Source: Microbacteriaceae bacterium
GTDB lineage: Bacteria > Actinomycetota > Actinomycetes > Actinomycetales > Microbacteriaceae
Assembly (NCBI GenBank): GCA_025464975.1
Contig: JAODMT010000012.1
Coordinates: forward strand, 1 to 35,050
Length of the DNA: 35,050 nucleotides
Reading direction: 5' to 3'
This document shows positions 24,616-31,805 of the stretch, piece after piece. Numbering within the stretch: the first letter of the stretch is position 1; each line of letters opens with the position of its first letter. The notes beneath the pieces were generated by a model. It was given only the letters and a program-made list of their open reading frames with translations, did not search any database and had not been told where the DNA came from. Position numbers and translations under genes: made by a program.

Positions 24616-25315
24616 AACCCTTGTCGTCCTTCCCACCTACAACGAGATCGAGAGCCTGCAAAACGTCCTCGGCCGCATCCGGCAATCCGTTCCGCAGGCC
24701 GACGTGCTCATCGTCGATGACTCGAGCCCCGACGGCACGGGAGAGCTGGCCGATCGTCTCGCGGTGGGAGACGTGGGAATCTCCGTTCTGCACCGGGCGA
24801 AGAAAGAGGGCCTTGGCCGCGCGTACCTCGCCGGCTTCGCCCACGCGCTGCAGCACGGCTACCGATTCGTCGTCGAGATCGACGCGGACGGCTCGCACGA
24901 CCCCGCGGACCTTCCCGCGATGCTGCTTCAAGCGGCCCACGCCGACCTCGTGATCGGGTCACGCTGGGTAACCGGCGGGTCCGTCCGCAACTGGCCGTGG
25001 ATGCGCCAGGCCATCTCACGTTCCGGAAACGCCTACGCGAGGGCCATGCTTCGCTCACGCATTTGTGACATCACCGCCGGTTACCGGGTTTACCGCGCCG
25101 AAGCCCTTCGATCCCTGAACCTCGACTCCGTGTCATCCGACGGCTACTGCTTTCAGGTGGAACTCGCGTTCCGATTGGAGAAGGCAGGAAAACGGGTCGA
25201 GGAGTATCCCATCACGTTCATTGAACGCGCGGCCGGCCGATCGAAGATGCACCCCGGAATCGTCGCCGAGGCACTGTACCGGGTGACCGTGTGGGGACTG
25301 TTCGGCCTGAAGTGA
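24608..25315 (+). CDS. Polyprenol-phosphate mannosyltransferase (Ppm, DPM1-like GT2)
   Basis: A 235-residue family-2 glycosyltransferase that makes polyprenyl-phosphate-mannose from GDP-mannose, the donor for lipomannan, lipoarabinomannan-like glycolipids and protein mannosylation. It opens MAETLVVLPTYNEIESLQNV, then IVDDSSPDGTGELAD, and has the metal-binding DADGSHDP near residue 95-102 and the acceptor-site segment YCFQVELAFRLEKAGKRVEEYPITF. No membrane helix is present, so it acts at the inner face. Translation is coupled to lnt by an 8-bp overlap. A bidirectional terminator follows. Confidence 0.9.
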   Translation: MAETLVVLPTYNEIESLQNVLGRIRQSVPQADVLIVDDSSPDGTGELADRLAVGDVGISVLHRAKKEGLGRAYLAGFAHALQHGYRFVVEIDADGSHDPADLPAMLLQAAHADLVIGSRWVTGGSVRNWPWMRQAISRSGNAYARAMLRSRICDITAGYRVYRAEALRSLNLDSVSSDGYCFQVELAFRLEKAGKRVEEYPITFIERAAGRSKMHPGIVAEALYRVTVWGLFGLK

Positions 25316-25336
25316 GCCGACGACCGGCTGAACGCA

Positions 25337-25372
25337 GAAAAATGGCCGGCACCGCTCGAGCGGTGCCGGCCA
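25337..25372. terminator. Terminator between ppm and rbpA (T-run on the rbpA side)
   Basis: A perfect 30-base palindrome at 25343-25372 (arm TGGCCGGCACCGCTC) can form a 13-14-bp hairpin on either strand. Read from rbpA on the minus strand, TTTTT follows directly, giving an intrinsic terminator; on the plus strand it may stop the lnt-ppm transcript less efficiently. Confidence 0.85.
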
Positions 25373-25392
25373 GGATTCGTCGGTGTTCGGGC

Positions 25393-25758
25393 CTACGCGC
25401 CGATCTTGTGTTGTCCCTTGCGCGCTCGAAGAAAATCGAGTCGCTCCTGAAGAAGTTCCTCGAGCTCCGCACGGGTGCGACGCTCGAGAAGCATGTCCCA
25501 GTGCGTGCGCGGGATCTTGGCGTCGGATGGCTCCGGCTCAACCTGAAGACCATCCTCACCGAGCAGGCGCCCCTCCTGCCCGCTCTTGGGGGACTCCCAC
25601 ACGGTGGGAATCTCGGCGTCCGAGGAAAAGGTCACCTCGAAGGTAGAGCCGTCAGCGGCCTGATATGTGCTCTTCTTTCGCGGGGAGAAGGTAACGCCTT
25701 CTTCACTTTGGAGACTCTGGGATCCGAGTCTCATTCCGCGCAAACTGCGATCCGCCAT
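25393..25758 (-). CDS. rbpA: RNA polymerase-binding protein RbpA
   Basis: A 121-residue actinobacterial transcription factor that binds the group-1 sigma factor and the RNA polymerase core and stabilises the open complex. It begins MADRSLRGMRLGSQSLQSEE. The basic linker and core (FSPRKKSTYQAADGSTFEV, then SSDAEIPTVWESPKSGQEGR) lead into the sigma-interacting C-terminus (THWDMLLERRTRAELEELLQ). The zinc-type cysteines found in some RbpA proteins are absent. GAGAGAGGA before the ATG is a good Shine-Dalgarno. The convergent arrangement with ppm is the same as Rv2051c/Rv2050. Confidence 0.95.
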   Translation of the reverse strand: MADRSLRGMRLGSQSLQSEEGVTFSPRKKSTYQAADGSTFEVTFSSDAEIPTVWESPKSGQEGRLLGEDGLQVEPEPSDAKIPRTHWDMLLERRTRAELEELLQERLDFLRARKGQHKIGA

Positions 25759-25789
25759 TGTGTGGTCCTCTCTCGCGATGCAATCACTA

Positions 25790-25822
25790 GTTATAAACCC
25801 ACAAGCTGGGCGTATCCTTTCC
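25790..25822 (-). promoter_or_regulatory. Candidate SigR/SigH-type promoter of rbpA
   Basis: On the minus strand GGAAA (25822-25818) and GTTT (25798-25795) are separated by 19 bases, matching the GGAAT-N18/19-GTT pattern of thiol-oxidative-stress sigma factors. A TATAAC hexamer (25795-25790) overlaps as a possible housekeeping -10. rbpA belongs to the sigma-R regulon in Streptomyces coelicolor. Confidence 0.5.
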
Positions 25823-25852
25823 TCGGAGCGCGGTTTCCAGCTGGTTCACAGC

Positions 25853-26638
25853 TTACTCGTGGAGTGGGCCGCGTCGGCTGAGCAGTTTCATGGCGAGGTC
25901 GACTCGATCGGTGACCAGACCGTCGACGCCCCAATCCAGCAGTCGAGTCATGTCCGCCGGGTCGTTCACCGTCCACACGTGAACCTCCACCCCGGCCTTG
26001 TGCAGTGCCTTGACCAGCCGGGGAGTGATGACCCGAATGCCGCGGTATTGCTCGGGAAGTTGCAGAGCGTGGATGTCCTTCAGAATCCGTCGGCACGCAG
26101 AGGCGAGTCCGATACTCGCGGTGAGCAACGCGGCAGCCGAGATTCGCGCCGACGCCGAGGTCGCCACGCCGGGAAGCATCCGCACGGCAGCCGACCGGCG
26201 GCGATCACTGAAGGAAGTGACGAGCACCCTGTCGCGCGCTCCCGTGTCACGGATCGCATCGACTGCCGAGACAACCGCTCGCTCGGCTTTCACGTCGATG
26301 TTGAATAGAGCCTCGGGGAACGCGGCAAGCGCGTCGGCGAGCGTGCAATAGGTTTGCCCGGCACCGAGGTCCACCTTTTGCAGCTCGACCAGGGCGAGGG
26401 AGTCGACCCGGTCGGCTCGTCCGGCGCTGCGGAGCAGGTCCGCGTCGTGACTGATCACCGCGACACCGTCGGCAGTGGCGTGAACGTCGGTCTCGAGATA
26501 ATGCGCTCCGGCGGCAAGCGCCATCGCGAAGGCAAGCAGAGTGTTTTCCGGTGCGTCGACGGCGAGACCGCGGTGAGCGAAGATCCGTGGGGGAGCGCCA
26601 TCGAAGTACCGGGTGGCTGACCCCTTGGCGTTAAACAC
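25853..26638 (-). CDS. Glycerophosphodiester phosphodiesterase
   Basis: A 261-residue GDPD-family enzyme (UgpQ-like) that hydrolyses glycerophosphodiesters to glycerol-3-phosphate and an alcohol. The active-site HRG lies in RIFAHRGLAVDAPENTLLAF, the metal-binding residues are in HYLETDVHATADGVAVISHD, and the C-terminal GVEVHVWTVNDPADMTRLLDWGVDGLVTDRVD strand is typical. No signal peptide is present, so it is cytoplasmic. The only plausible start is the GTG at 26638, which lies in the foot of the terminator hairpin for the upstream SPFH gene. AAGGGG inside the coding region is too late to serve it. The initiation arrangement is odd: it may depend on read-through from the SPFH gene. Confidence 0.85.
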   Translation of the reverse strand: MFNAKGSATRYFDGAPPRIFAHRGLAVDAPENTLLAFAMALAAGAHYLETDVHATADGVAVISHDADLLRSAGRADRVDSLALVELQKVDLGAGQTYCTLADALAAFPEALFNIDVKAERAVVSAVDAIRDTGARDRVLVTSFSDRRRSAAVRMLPGVATSASARISAAALLTASIGLASACRRILKDIHALQLPEQYRGIRVITPRLVKALHKAGVEVHVWTVNDPADMTRLLDWGVDGLVTDRVDLAMKLLSRRGPLHE

Positions 26639-26671
26639 CGCGGGCCGACCTCGGAAGAGGCCGACCCGCGG
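26638..26671 (-). terminator. Terminator of the nfeD-SPFH pair
   Basis: On the minus strand two 15-base arms (26671-26657 and 26652-26638) pair fully with two G-U pairs and a 4-base loop, followed by TGTTT. The two mismatches on the plus strand become wobble pairs only on the minus strand, which fits minus-strand use. Confidence 0.75.
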
Positions 26672-26679
26672 TGGAACGC

Positions 26680-27600
26680 CTACGCGGTCGGCGGGGCCGC
26701 ATTTCGGTTTCCGCCGAACCCGGCAGTGATGCTCTTGATCGCCTCGGTGAGTTCCGACGGGATGATCCAGAGTTTGTTCGAGTCGCCCGAGGCGATCTTC
26801 GGCAGCATCTGCAGGTACTGGTAAGCGAGCAACTTGCTGTCCGGGTCGCCGTCGTGGATCGCCTGGAAGACGGTGGTGATGGCCTTCGCCTCACCCTCGG
26901 CGCGAAGAACCTGGGCCTTCGCGGCGCCCTCGGCCTCGAGGATGCTGGCCTGCCTGGAACCCTCGGCCTGCAGAATGGCGGCCTGCTTGGTTCCCTCGGC
27001 GCGAAGGATCTGCGCGCGACGGTCTCGCTCGGCGCGCATCTGTTGCTCCATCGAGTCCTGAATCGAGGCCGGCGGGTCGATCGCCTTGAGCTCGACGCGC
27101 CCGACCCGGATTCCCCACTTGCCGGTGGCCTCGTCGAGCACCACGCGCAACTGACCGTTGATGTTGTCCCGAGAGGTGAGCGCCTCCTCGAGGTTGAGCC
27201 CGCCGACGACGTTTCGCAGCGTCGTGGTCGTGAGCTGTTCGACGGCGCCGAGGTAGTTTGCGATCTCGTACGTCGCCGCGCGAGCATCCGTCACCTGGAA
27301 GTAGACAACCGTGTCAATCGAGACAACGAGGTTGTCCTCGGTGATCACGGGCTGGGGCGGAAACGAGACTACCTGTTCGCGCATGTCTAGAAGCGGACGA
27401 ACCCGGTCGATGAACGGCACGAGCACGTTCAGGCCGGGCTGCAGGGTCTTGTGGTACTTGCCGAGCCGTTCAACGACTCCGGCAGTGGCCTGCGGGATGA
27501 TTCGAATCGACCGGAACAGGGTCACCACCACGAAGATGATGACGATCAGCGCGAGGATTACCAGGATGATCTGGCCGAATATTGTGCCCGAAACGGTCAC
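26680..27600 (-). CDS. SPFH/stomatin-like membrane scaffold protein
   Basis: A 306-residue protein with one N-terminal helix (residues about 7-28, IFGQIILVILALIVIIFVVV) and the SPFH/band-7 domain (IIPQATAGVVERLGKYHKTL, GLNVLVPFIDRVRPLLDMRE, YFQVTDARAATYEIANYLGA). Residues about 195-245 form a coiled coil made of 11-residue repeats ending in AEG (ILRAEGTKQAA, ILQAEGSRQAS, ILEAEGAAKAQ, VLRAEGEAKAI). Such proteins organise membrane microdomains or assist proteases and usually act with NfeD. The GTG start overlaps the nfeD stop by four bases (GTGA). The tail is short. Confidence 0.9.
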   Translation of the reverse strand: MTVSGTIFGQIILVILALIVIIFVVVTLFRSIRIIPQATAGVVERLGKYHKTLQPGLNVLVPFIDRVRPLLDMREQVVSFPPQPVITEDNLVVSIDTVVYFQVTDARAATYEIANYLGAVEQLTTTTLRNVVGGLNLEEALTSRDNINGQLRVVLDEATGKWGIRVGRVELKAIDPPASIQDSMEQQMRAERDRRAQILRAEGTKQAAILQAEGSRQASILEAEGAAKAQVLRAEGEAKAITTVFQAIHDGDPDSKLLAYQYLQMLPKIASGDSNKLWIIPSELTEAIKSITAGFGGNRNAAPPTA

Positions 27601-28073
27601 GATGCTGTCCTTTCAGCGGGAATGACCACAGCGGTCGCCCCCTCGATTGCCGTTACTACGACTCGTTCACCGGTATCGACCGGTCGCTCTGTTGTGGCCT
27701 GCGACAACCGCGCGGTCCACGTCTCACCGTTGGCGAGTTTGACGTGGCCACGGCCGCCGACAAAGTCATCCATGACTGTCCCGCTCTGCCCGAGGAGGGC
27801 CGCGACGTTGCTCGGCGTCTGGTCGCCGCCCCTGCTCAGGGCGCGCCGAAGGGCGGGTCGAACGGCAAACAGGAGAACGAGGGAGATGACGCCCGCGACG
27901 AGGATCTGCAGCCACCACGGTCCGCCGAACAGCCCGGTGATAAGACCTCCGAGGCTGCCAACCGCAAGCATGAGGAACGTGAAGTCAACGGTGGAGACCT
28001 CCACGATGGTGAAAAGCAGAATCAGCGCCAGCCACACGATCCAGGCATACGTGATGAGAATATCTGCGATCAT
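27597..28073 (-). CDS. NfeD-family membrane protein
   Basis: A 158-residue short-form NfeD. About three hydrophobic helices in the first 75 residues (WIVWLALILLFTIVEVSTVD, LMLAVGSLGGLITGLFGG, LQILVAGVISLVLLFAVRPA) are followed by an OB-fold domain (ALLGQSGTVMDDFVGGRGHV to TAIEGATAVV). It lacks the ClpP-like protease domain of the long form. Next to an SPFH gene it most likely forms the standard stomatin-NfeD partnership, here coupled by a four-base overlap. The two are transcribed divergently from the SDR gene; the 126-bp gap should hold both promoters. Confidence 0.9.
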   Translation of the reverse strand: MIADILITYAWIVWLALILLFTIVEVSTVDFTFLMLAVGSLGGLITGLFGGPWWLQILVAGVISLVLLFAVRPALRRALSRGGDQTPSNVAALLGQSGTVMDDFVGGRGHVKLANGETWTARLSQATTERPVDTGERVVVTAIEGATAVVIPAERTAS

Positions 28074-28143
28074 CCAGCCGCGCCCCTTGTGCCTAGTTGT
28101 TCTGAAACTAGCACCACGTCAGACCGACCGCGCGTGTTGTTGA

Positions 28144-28192
28144 TATTCTCTGAGCCGAGACGGCACGTATGGCCGTCCCTTGACCCCAGGAG
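28144..28192 (+). promoter_or_regulatory. -10 and ribosome-binding site of the SDR gene
   Basis: TATTCT (28144-28149) is a candidate -10. AGGAG (28188-28192) lies seven bases before the GTG at 28200. Confidence 0.45.
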
Positions 28193-28199
28193 CTCTCCC

Positions 28200-28964
28200 G
28201 TGACCAACCCCCTCCCAGCCGGATCTCTCGACGGCCTCCGCGCCCTTGTCACCGGGTCCTCCCGAGGCATCGGTGCGGATACCGCCACCTTCTTTGCCGA
28301 GGCCGGGGCAAGTGTCGCGATCAACTACCGCAACAAGGAGGCACGGGCCACGAAGCTCGTTGACAAGATAGTCGCGGCCGGCGGGTCGGCCATTGCGATC
28401 GGGGCAGACCTCACCAACGCGGACTCCGTCGCTCAGATGTTCCAACGGCTCGAGAGCGAGTGGGGCGGCCTGGACATTCTCGTGCTCAACGCCTCCGGCG
28501 GCATGGAGTCCGGCATGGCGGAGGACTACGCCATGCAACTCAATCGCGACGCCCAGGTCAGCGTCCTGAACGCGGCCCTTCCGCTGCTTGCACCGGGATC
28601 GCGTGTGTTGTTTGTCACGAGTCACCAGGCTCATTTCATCCGCACGACGCCCACCATGCCTGAGTACCTCCCTGTGGCGTTGAGCAAGCGAGCGGGGGAG
28701 GATGCCCTGCTTGAGATGATCCCGGTCCTCGAGGCGGCAGGCATCGGCTTCGTCATCGTGTCGGGGGACATGATCGAGGGAACCATCACGGCGACGCTGC
28801 TCGAACGAAGCAATCCGGGCGCCATCACCGCCCGAAAGAATTCCGCTGGCAAGCTGTACAACGTGAACGAGTTTGCGGCGGAGATCGCAGCGTCCGCGAT
28901 TGAGCCGATCCCCGCGGACCACACGCGCCTCGTCGGCGATGTGAGCGAGTTCAAGACCGCCTGA
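28200..28964 (+). CDS. Short-chain dehydrogenase/reductase with Y-x6-K active site
   Basis: A 254-residue NAD(P)-binding oxidoreductase. The frame is open far upstream, but AGGAG before the GTG at 28200 and the usual N-terminus fix the start. The cofactor motif is TGSSRGIG (residues 18-25), NYRN after beta-2 suggests NADP preference, and NASGG (N97) replaces NNAGG. The active site has S141, Y156 and K163. The spacing Y-x6-K is the one seen in enoyl-ACP reductases of the FabI 'divergent' SDR class; the classical Y-x3-K is absent, with Val at the classical Tyr position. The substrate is unknown. The neighbours (NfeD/SPFH, S9 peptidase) give no metabolic clue. Confidence 0.85.
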   Translation: MTNPLPAGSLDGLRALVTGSSRGIGADTATFFAEAGASVAINYRNKEARATKLVDKIVAAGGSAIAIGADLTNADSVAQMFQRLESEWGGLDILVLNASGGMESGMAEDYAMQLNRDAQVSVLNAALPLLAPGSRVLFVTSHQAHFIRTTPTMPEYLPVALSKRAGEDALLEMIPVLEAAGIGFVIVSGDMIEGTITATLLERSNPGAITARKNSAGKLYNVNEFAAEIAASAIEPIPADHTRLVGDVSEFKTA

Positions 28965-29034
28965 GGTACGAGAGCCAACCCGGCACGGTGCACCATTCGG
29001 CGGCACCGTGCGGGAAGACCCCCGACGAGGTCAC

Positions 29035-29040
29035 TAGGGT
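29035..29040 (+). promoter_or_regulatory. -10 element of the S9 peptidase gene
   Basis: TAGGGT ends nine bases before the ATG at 29049; only a weak GAAGAG lies between, so the transcript may be leaderless or nearly so. Confidence 0.4.
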
Positions 29041-29048
29041 GAAGAGCG

Positions 29049-31064
29049 ATGAAAGCCACCGATCTTCCCCTGCTGTCCAGTGTCTCCCGACCAACGCTGC
29101 ACCCGGACGGTTCTCGCGTCGTCGTGGCCGTCAGCCGCCCCGATCTCGCCGCCGACCGAATCGTCGGTCAGTTGTGGAGCGTGACATTCGACGGGTCGGC
29201 GCCCAGCCGAATCTCCCGCGGCCTTAACGACTCGAATCCACTATTTTCGCCGGACGGCACGCTGCTCGCCTTCGTACGGTCGACAGCCGACTCCCCGGGG
29301 CAGCTCCACGTGATGTCCGCCTCCGGAGGGGAGCCCATTGCCCTGACTGACACGAAACTGGGCGTTGGCACGTTCTGCTGGTCTCCGGATTCGACGGGGA
29401 TTGCGTTCACGGCAGCAGTACCGGAACAGGGGCGGTACGGCACAGTCACGGGTCTCGGTTCTGACTCCGAGCCTCCGCGCCGGGTCACCACTCTCAAATA
29501 CCAGTCGAACGGATTCGGCTACACAGTCGACCGACGGCGTCACGTCTTCCTTCTCAGTGTTCCTCCGATCGACGCGGAACCGGTGTATTCGACCGCGCCG
29601 TCCGCCGAGGAGCCAGCGCCCGAAGCGACCCCCGCGGTTCCGTTCGCCAGGCAGCTCACGTTCGGCGACTTCGACCACGGGCCGCTCGAGTTTTCCGCGG
29701 ACGGCACGACTCTCGCCGTCGTCTCCGCTCGGCACCCCGAGCGAGATGTCGATCTCGCGAACAACATCTATCTACTGACCATCGCGGAGGAGGTTCCGGA
29801 GCCGGTTCAGATCACCGGCCGACACCGCAACTACAGCGTCTCCGCGCTCGCCTACGGGGCGAACGGTGAGCTGTACTTCACGGCGAGTGAATTGGGAGAC
29901 ACCGGGCTCGACTTCATCGGCCGTGGGGATCAGTTGTATGTGCGGGACGGGTCGGGAAATGCGGCGCAGCGGCTGACCGATCCGGACACAACCGACCTCG
30001 GCGACTCCGGCGGTGTGCTCACCGTCACGTCGGCCGGGGTTCTCGTGCAAAACCGCCGTCGCGGCCGGGTGGAATTGCTGCGGGTCACCCGAGACGGGGT
30101 GACGACGGGGCTGGTCACCGACGACGTTGAAATCGTCGGCCGCGACGCCATCGGCGACACGATCGTGGTGAGCTTCGGCTCGGCCGGCTCGATGGGTGCG
30201 GTTGGAGTGGTGGATGACACCGGTCTCCGCGAAATTGCCGACTTCTCCGATGCCCTGAGGGCCAGCGGCCTGGTCCGGCCGGAAGAGGTGACGATGACGG
30301 GCCGCGACGGGTATCCGATTCACGGCTGGGTGCTGACCCCGGCGGGGGAGGGGCCGCACCCGGTGCTCCTCAACATCCACGGCGGTCCGTTTGCCCAATA
30401 CGGCGTTTCGGTGTTTGACGAGGCGCAGGTCTATGCGGATGCCGGCTACGCCGTGGTCATGTGCAACCCCCGCGGGGCGGCCGGCTACGGCGAGGCGCAC
30501 GCGCGCGCCATCCGGCAACGATTGGGCACGGTGGATTTCGCAGACGTCATCGACTTCCTTGACGGGGCGTTAGCGCACCATCCGGACTTCGACGCGGCAC
30601 GGGTCGGAATCATGGGCGGATCGTATGGCGGCTATCTGACCGCGTGGACGATCGCGCACGATCACCGCTTCGCCGGCGCCATCGTAGAACGCGGTTTCCT
30701 GGATCCGGAGTATTTCGTCGGCACCTCAGACATCGGCTCATTTTTTAGCGACGAATACGTCGGCACGGATCTGGAGCTGGTTCGGGCGCAAAGCGCACAG
30801 GCGGTCGTCGATCGGGTCAGCACCCCAACTCTGGTCATTCACTCGGCCAACGACCTGCGCTGTCCGCTCGGGCAAGGCGAGCGGTACTTCGCCGCACTCA
30901 AGCGCAACGGCGTTCCGACGGAAATGCTGATCTTCCCGGGGGAGAACCACGAGCTGAGTCGCGGCGGACGGCCGCGGCACCGGCTGCAGCGTTTCGAAGC
31001 CGTGCTCGAGTGGTGGTCGCGACACCTTCCCTCCGCCGCGAATCCGGGTCGAGCGGTGGTGTAG
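29049..31064 (+). CDS. S9-family serine peptidase (acylaminoacyl-peptidase-like)
   Basis: A 671-residue cytoplasmic peptidase with no signal peptide. The first 400 residues form a beta-propeller (repeats such as SRGLNDSNPLFSPDGTLLAF and TFCWSPDSTGIAFTA) that gates access. The C-terminal 260 residues form the alpha/beta-hydrolase domain with HGGPFAQYG, the nucleophile S525 in GGSYGGYLTAW, D602 (SANDLRCP) and H634 (GENHELSR). Such enzymes cleave N-acylated or short peptides. The stop is immediately followed by the NUDIX start codon, so they are co-transcribed. Possible roles are peptide recycling or detoxification. Confidence 0.9.
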   Translation: MKATDLPLLSSVSRPTLHPDGSRVVVAVSRPDLAADRIVGQLWSVTFDGSAPSRISRGLNDSNPLFSPDGTLLAFVRSTADSPGQLHVMSASGGEPIALTDTKLGVGTFCWSPDSTGIAFTAAVPEQGRYGTVTGLGSDSEPPRRVTTLKYQSNGFGYTVDRRRHVFLLSVPPIDAEPVYSTAPSAEEPAPEATPAVPFARQLTFGDFDHGPLEFSADGTTLAVVSARHPERDVDLANNIYLLTIAEEVPEPVQITGRHRNYSVSALAYGANGELYFTASELGDTGLDFIGRGDQLYVRDGSGNAAQRLTDPDTTDLGDSGGVLTVTSAGVLVQNRRRGRVELLRVTRDGVTTGLVTDDVEIVGRDAIGDTIVVSFGSAGSMGAVGVVDDTGLREIADFSDALRASGLVRPEEVTMTGRDGYPIHGWVLTPAGEGPHPVLLNIHGGPFAQYGVSVFDEAQVYADAGYAVVMCNPRGAAGYGEAHARAIRQRLGTVDFADVIDFLDGALAHHPDFDAARVGIMGGSYGGYLTAWTIAHDHRFAGAIVERGFLDPEYFVGTSDIGSFFSDEYVGTDLELVRAQSAQAVVDRVSTPTLVIHSANDLRCPLGQGERYFAALKRNGVPTEMLIFPGENHELSRGGRPRHRLQRFEAVLEWWSRHLPSAANPGRAVV

Positions 31065-31517
31065 ATGCAGAACAGGCATCGACGAACCTCCCGGATCCTC
31101 GTGCTGGACGAGCGTGATCGCATCCTGCTCTACCTCACGAAGGGGTCAGTGCCGGCCGAACCGACGCGGTGGATCACCCCCGGCGGGGGAGTTGACGACG
31201 GGGAGACGCACGCGGATGGCGCCAGGCGCGAGTTATTCGAGGAGACCGGTCTCGATATCGCGGATCTCGGGGAACCGGTGTGGGCGCACGACTTCCTGCC
31301 CGACTACGTCGGCGGCGATCATGACACCGGACATGCCGAGTATTACCTCCTGCGCACCCGAAATTTCGAGCCGTCGCACGATAACTGGACGCCGGGTGAA
31401 CTCGTGGACGTGCTGGAAACCCGCTGGTGGACGCTCGACGACCTCGAGCGCTCGACCGAGCCGTTCCGTCCGCCCGAACTGATCGACCTCGTTCGGAAGC
31501 AACTCAATTCCCGCTGA
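31065..31517 (+). CDS. NUDIX hydrolase
   Basis: A 150-residue protein with a complete Nudix box: GGGVDDGETHADGARRELFE then ETGL, carrying the RExxEE metal ligands. It follows the S9 peptidase with no gap (TAG then ATG). The N-terminus SRILVLDERDRILLYLTK and the C-terminal WWTLDDLERS are usual for the family. It would hydrolyse a nucleoside diphosphate linked to another group (for example a damaged nucleotide or nucleotide sugar). The specific substrate is not visible. Confidence 0.9.
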   Translation: MQNRHRRTSRILVLDERDRILLYLTKGSVPAEPTRWITPGGGVDDGETHADGARRELFEETGLDIADLGEPVWAHDFLPDYVGGDHDTGHAEYYLLRTRNFEPSHDNWTPGELVDVLETRWWTLDDLERSTEPFRPPELIDLVRKQLNSR

Positions 31518-31568
31518 GTCGACGGGGAACGGCGTCCGGGCCGCGAAGCCCCGATCACGCCCGTCGAC
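31518..31568. terminator. Stem-loop between converging genes
   Basis: GTCGACGGG (31518-31526) pairs with CCCGTCGAC (31560-31568), with a smaller GGGC/GCCC hairpin inside. It sits between the NUDIX gene and the convergent 46-residue membrane gene, so a two-way terminator is plausible, although no T-run follows. Confidence 0.4.
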
Positions 31569-31579
31569 GAGTCTGCGCG

Positions 31580-31590
31580 TTATGTCAAGA
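31580..31590 (+). repeat. Second copy of the dif XerD arm (10 of 11 bases)
   Basis: TTATGTCAAGA differs from the XerD arm of dif (TTATGTCAAGT at 31794-31804) in the last base only, in the same orientation 214 bp away. No XerC arm or central region accompanies it. Confidence 0.5.
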
Positions 31591-31599
31591 AAAGGCGAG

Positions 31600-31740
31600 T
31601 CAGCTCGCGAATAGCCCCGGGATGAAGTTCGGCTGTAGCGCCACGATGACGGAGATTATCGTCGCGATGATCAGCACAAGGGCCATGAAGATGAGAACGG
31701 CAATGCCCAGGTACTTCACCAGCGAGAAGAAATTCGTCAT
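31600..31740 (-). CDS. Small single-TM membrane protein
   Basis: A 46-residue protein from the ATG at 31740 (MTNFFSLVKYLGIAVLIFMA, then LVLIIATIISVIVALQPNFI). It is almost entirely one long hydrophobic helix with a short polar tail. A longer frame exists upstream to 31851, but it would run through the dif site, so the shorter start is preferred. The function is unknown. It lies between a XerD half-site copy (31580) and dif (31777-31804). Confidence 0.6.
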   Translation of the reverse strand: MTNFFSLVKYLGIAVLIFMALVLIIATIISVIVALQPNFIPGLFAS

Positions 31741-31776
31741 GATCCCAGTATCGCCCCTCTCCGCCGGCCTCCGTGG

Positions 31777-31804
31777 CGCGCCGATAATGTACATTATGTC
31801 AAGT
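31777..31804 (+). other. dif: Chromosome dimer resolution site dif
   Basis: The 28 bases divide into a XerC arm (CGCGCCGATAA), a six-base centre (TGTACA) and a XerD arm (TTATGTCAAGT). The part from CCGATAAT to the end follows the actinobacterial dif pattern as I recall it (CCGATAATnnACATTATGTCAAGT), and the overall layout is that of E. coli dif. The inner 14 bases are a perfect palindrome. XerC/XerD recombine here to resolve chromosome dimers at the terminus. Genes to the left are mostly on the plus strand, as expected for a fork arriving from that side. Confidence 0.85.
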
Positions 31805-31805
31805 A

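Noticed and set aside
26880-27015. Repetitive DNA that looks like a tandem repeat array
   Set aside because: It encodes the 11-residue coiled-coil repeats of the SPFH protein and is not an independent repeat element or CRISPR.
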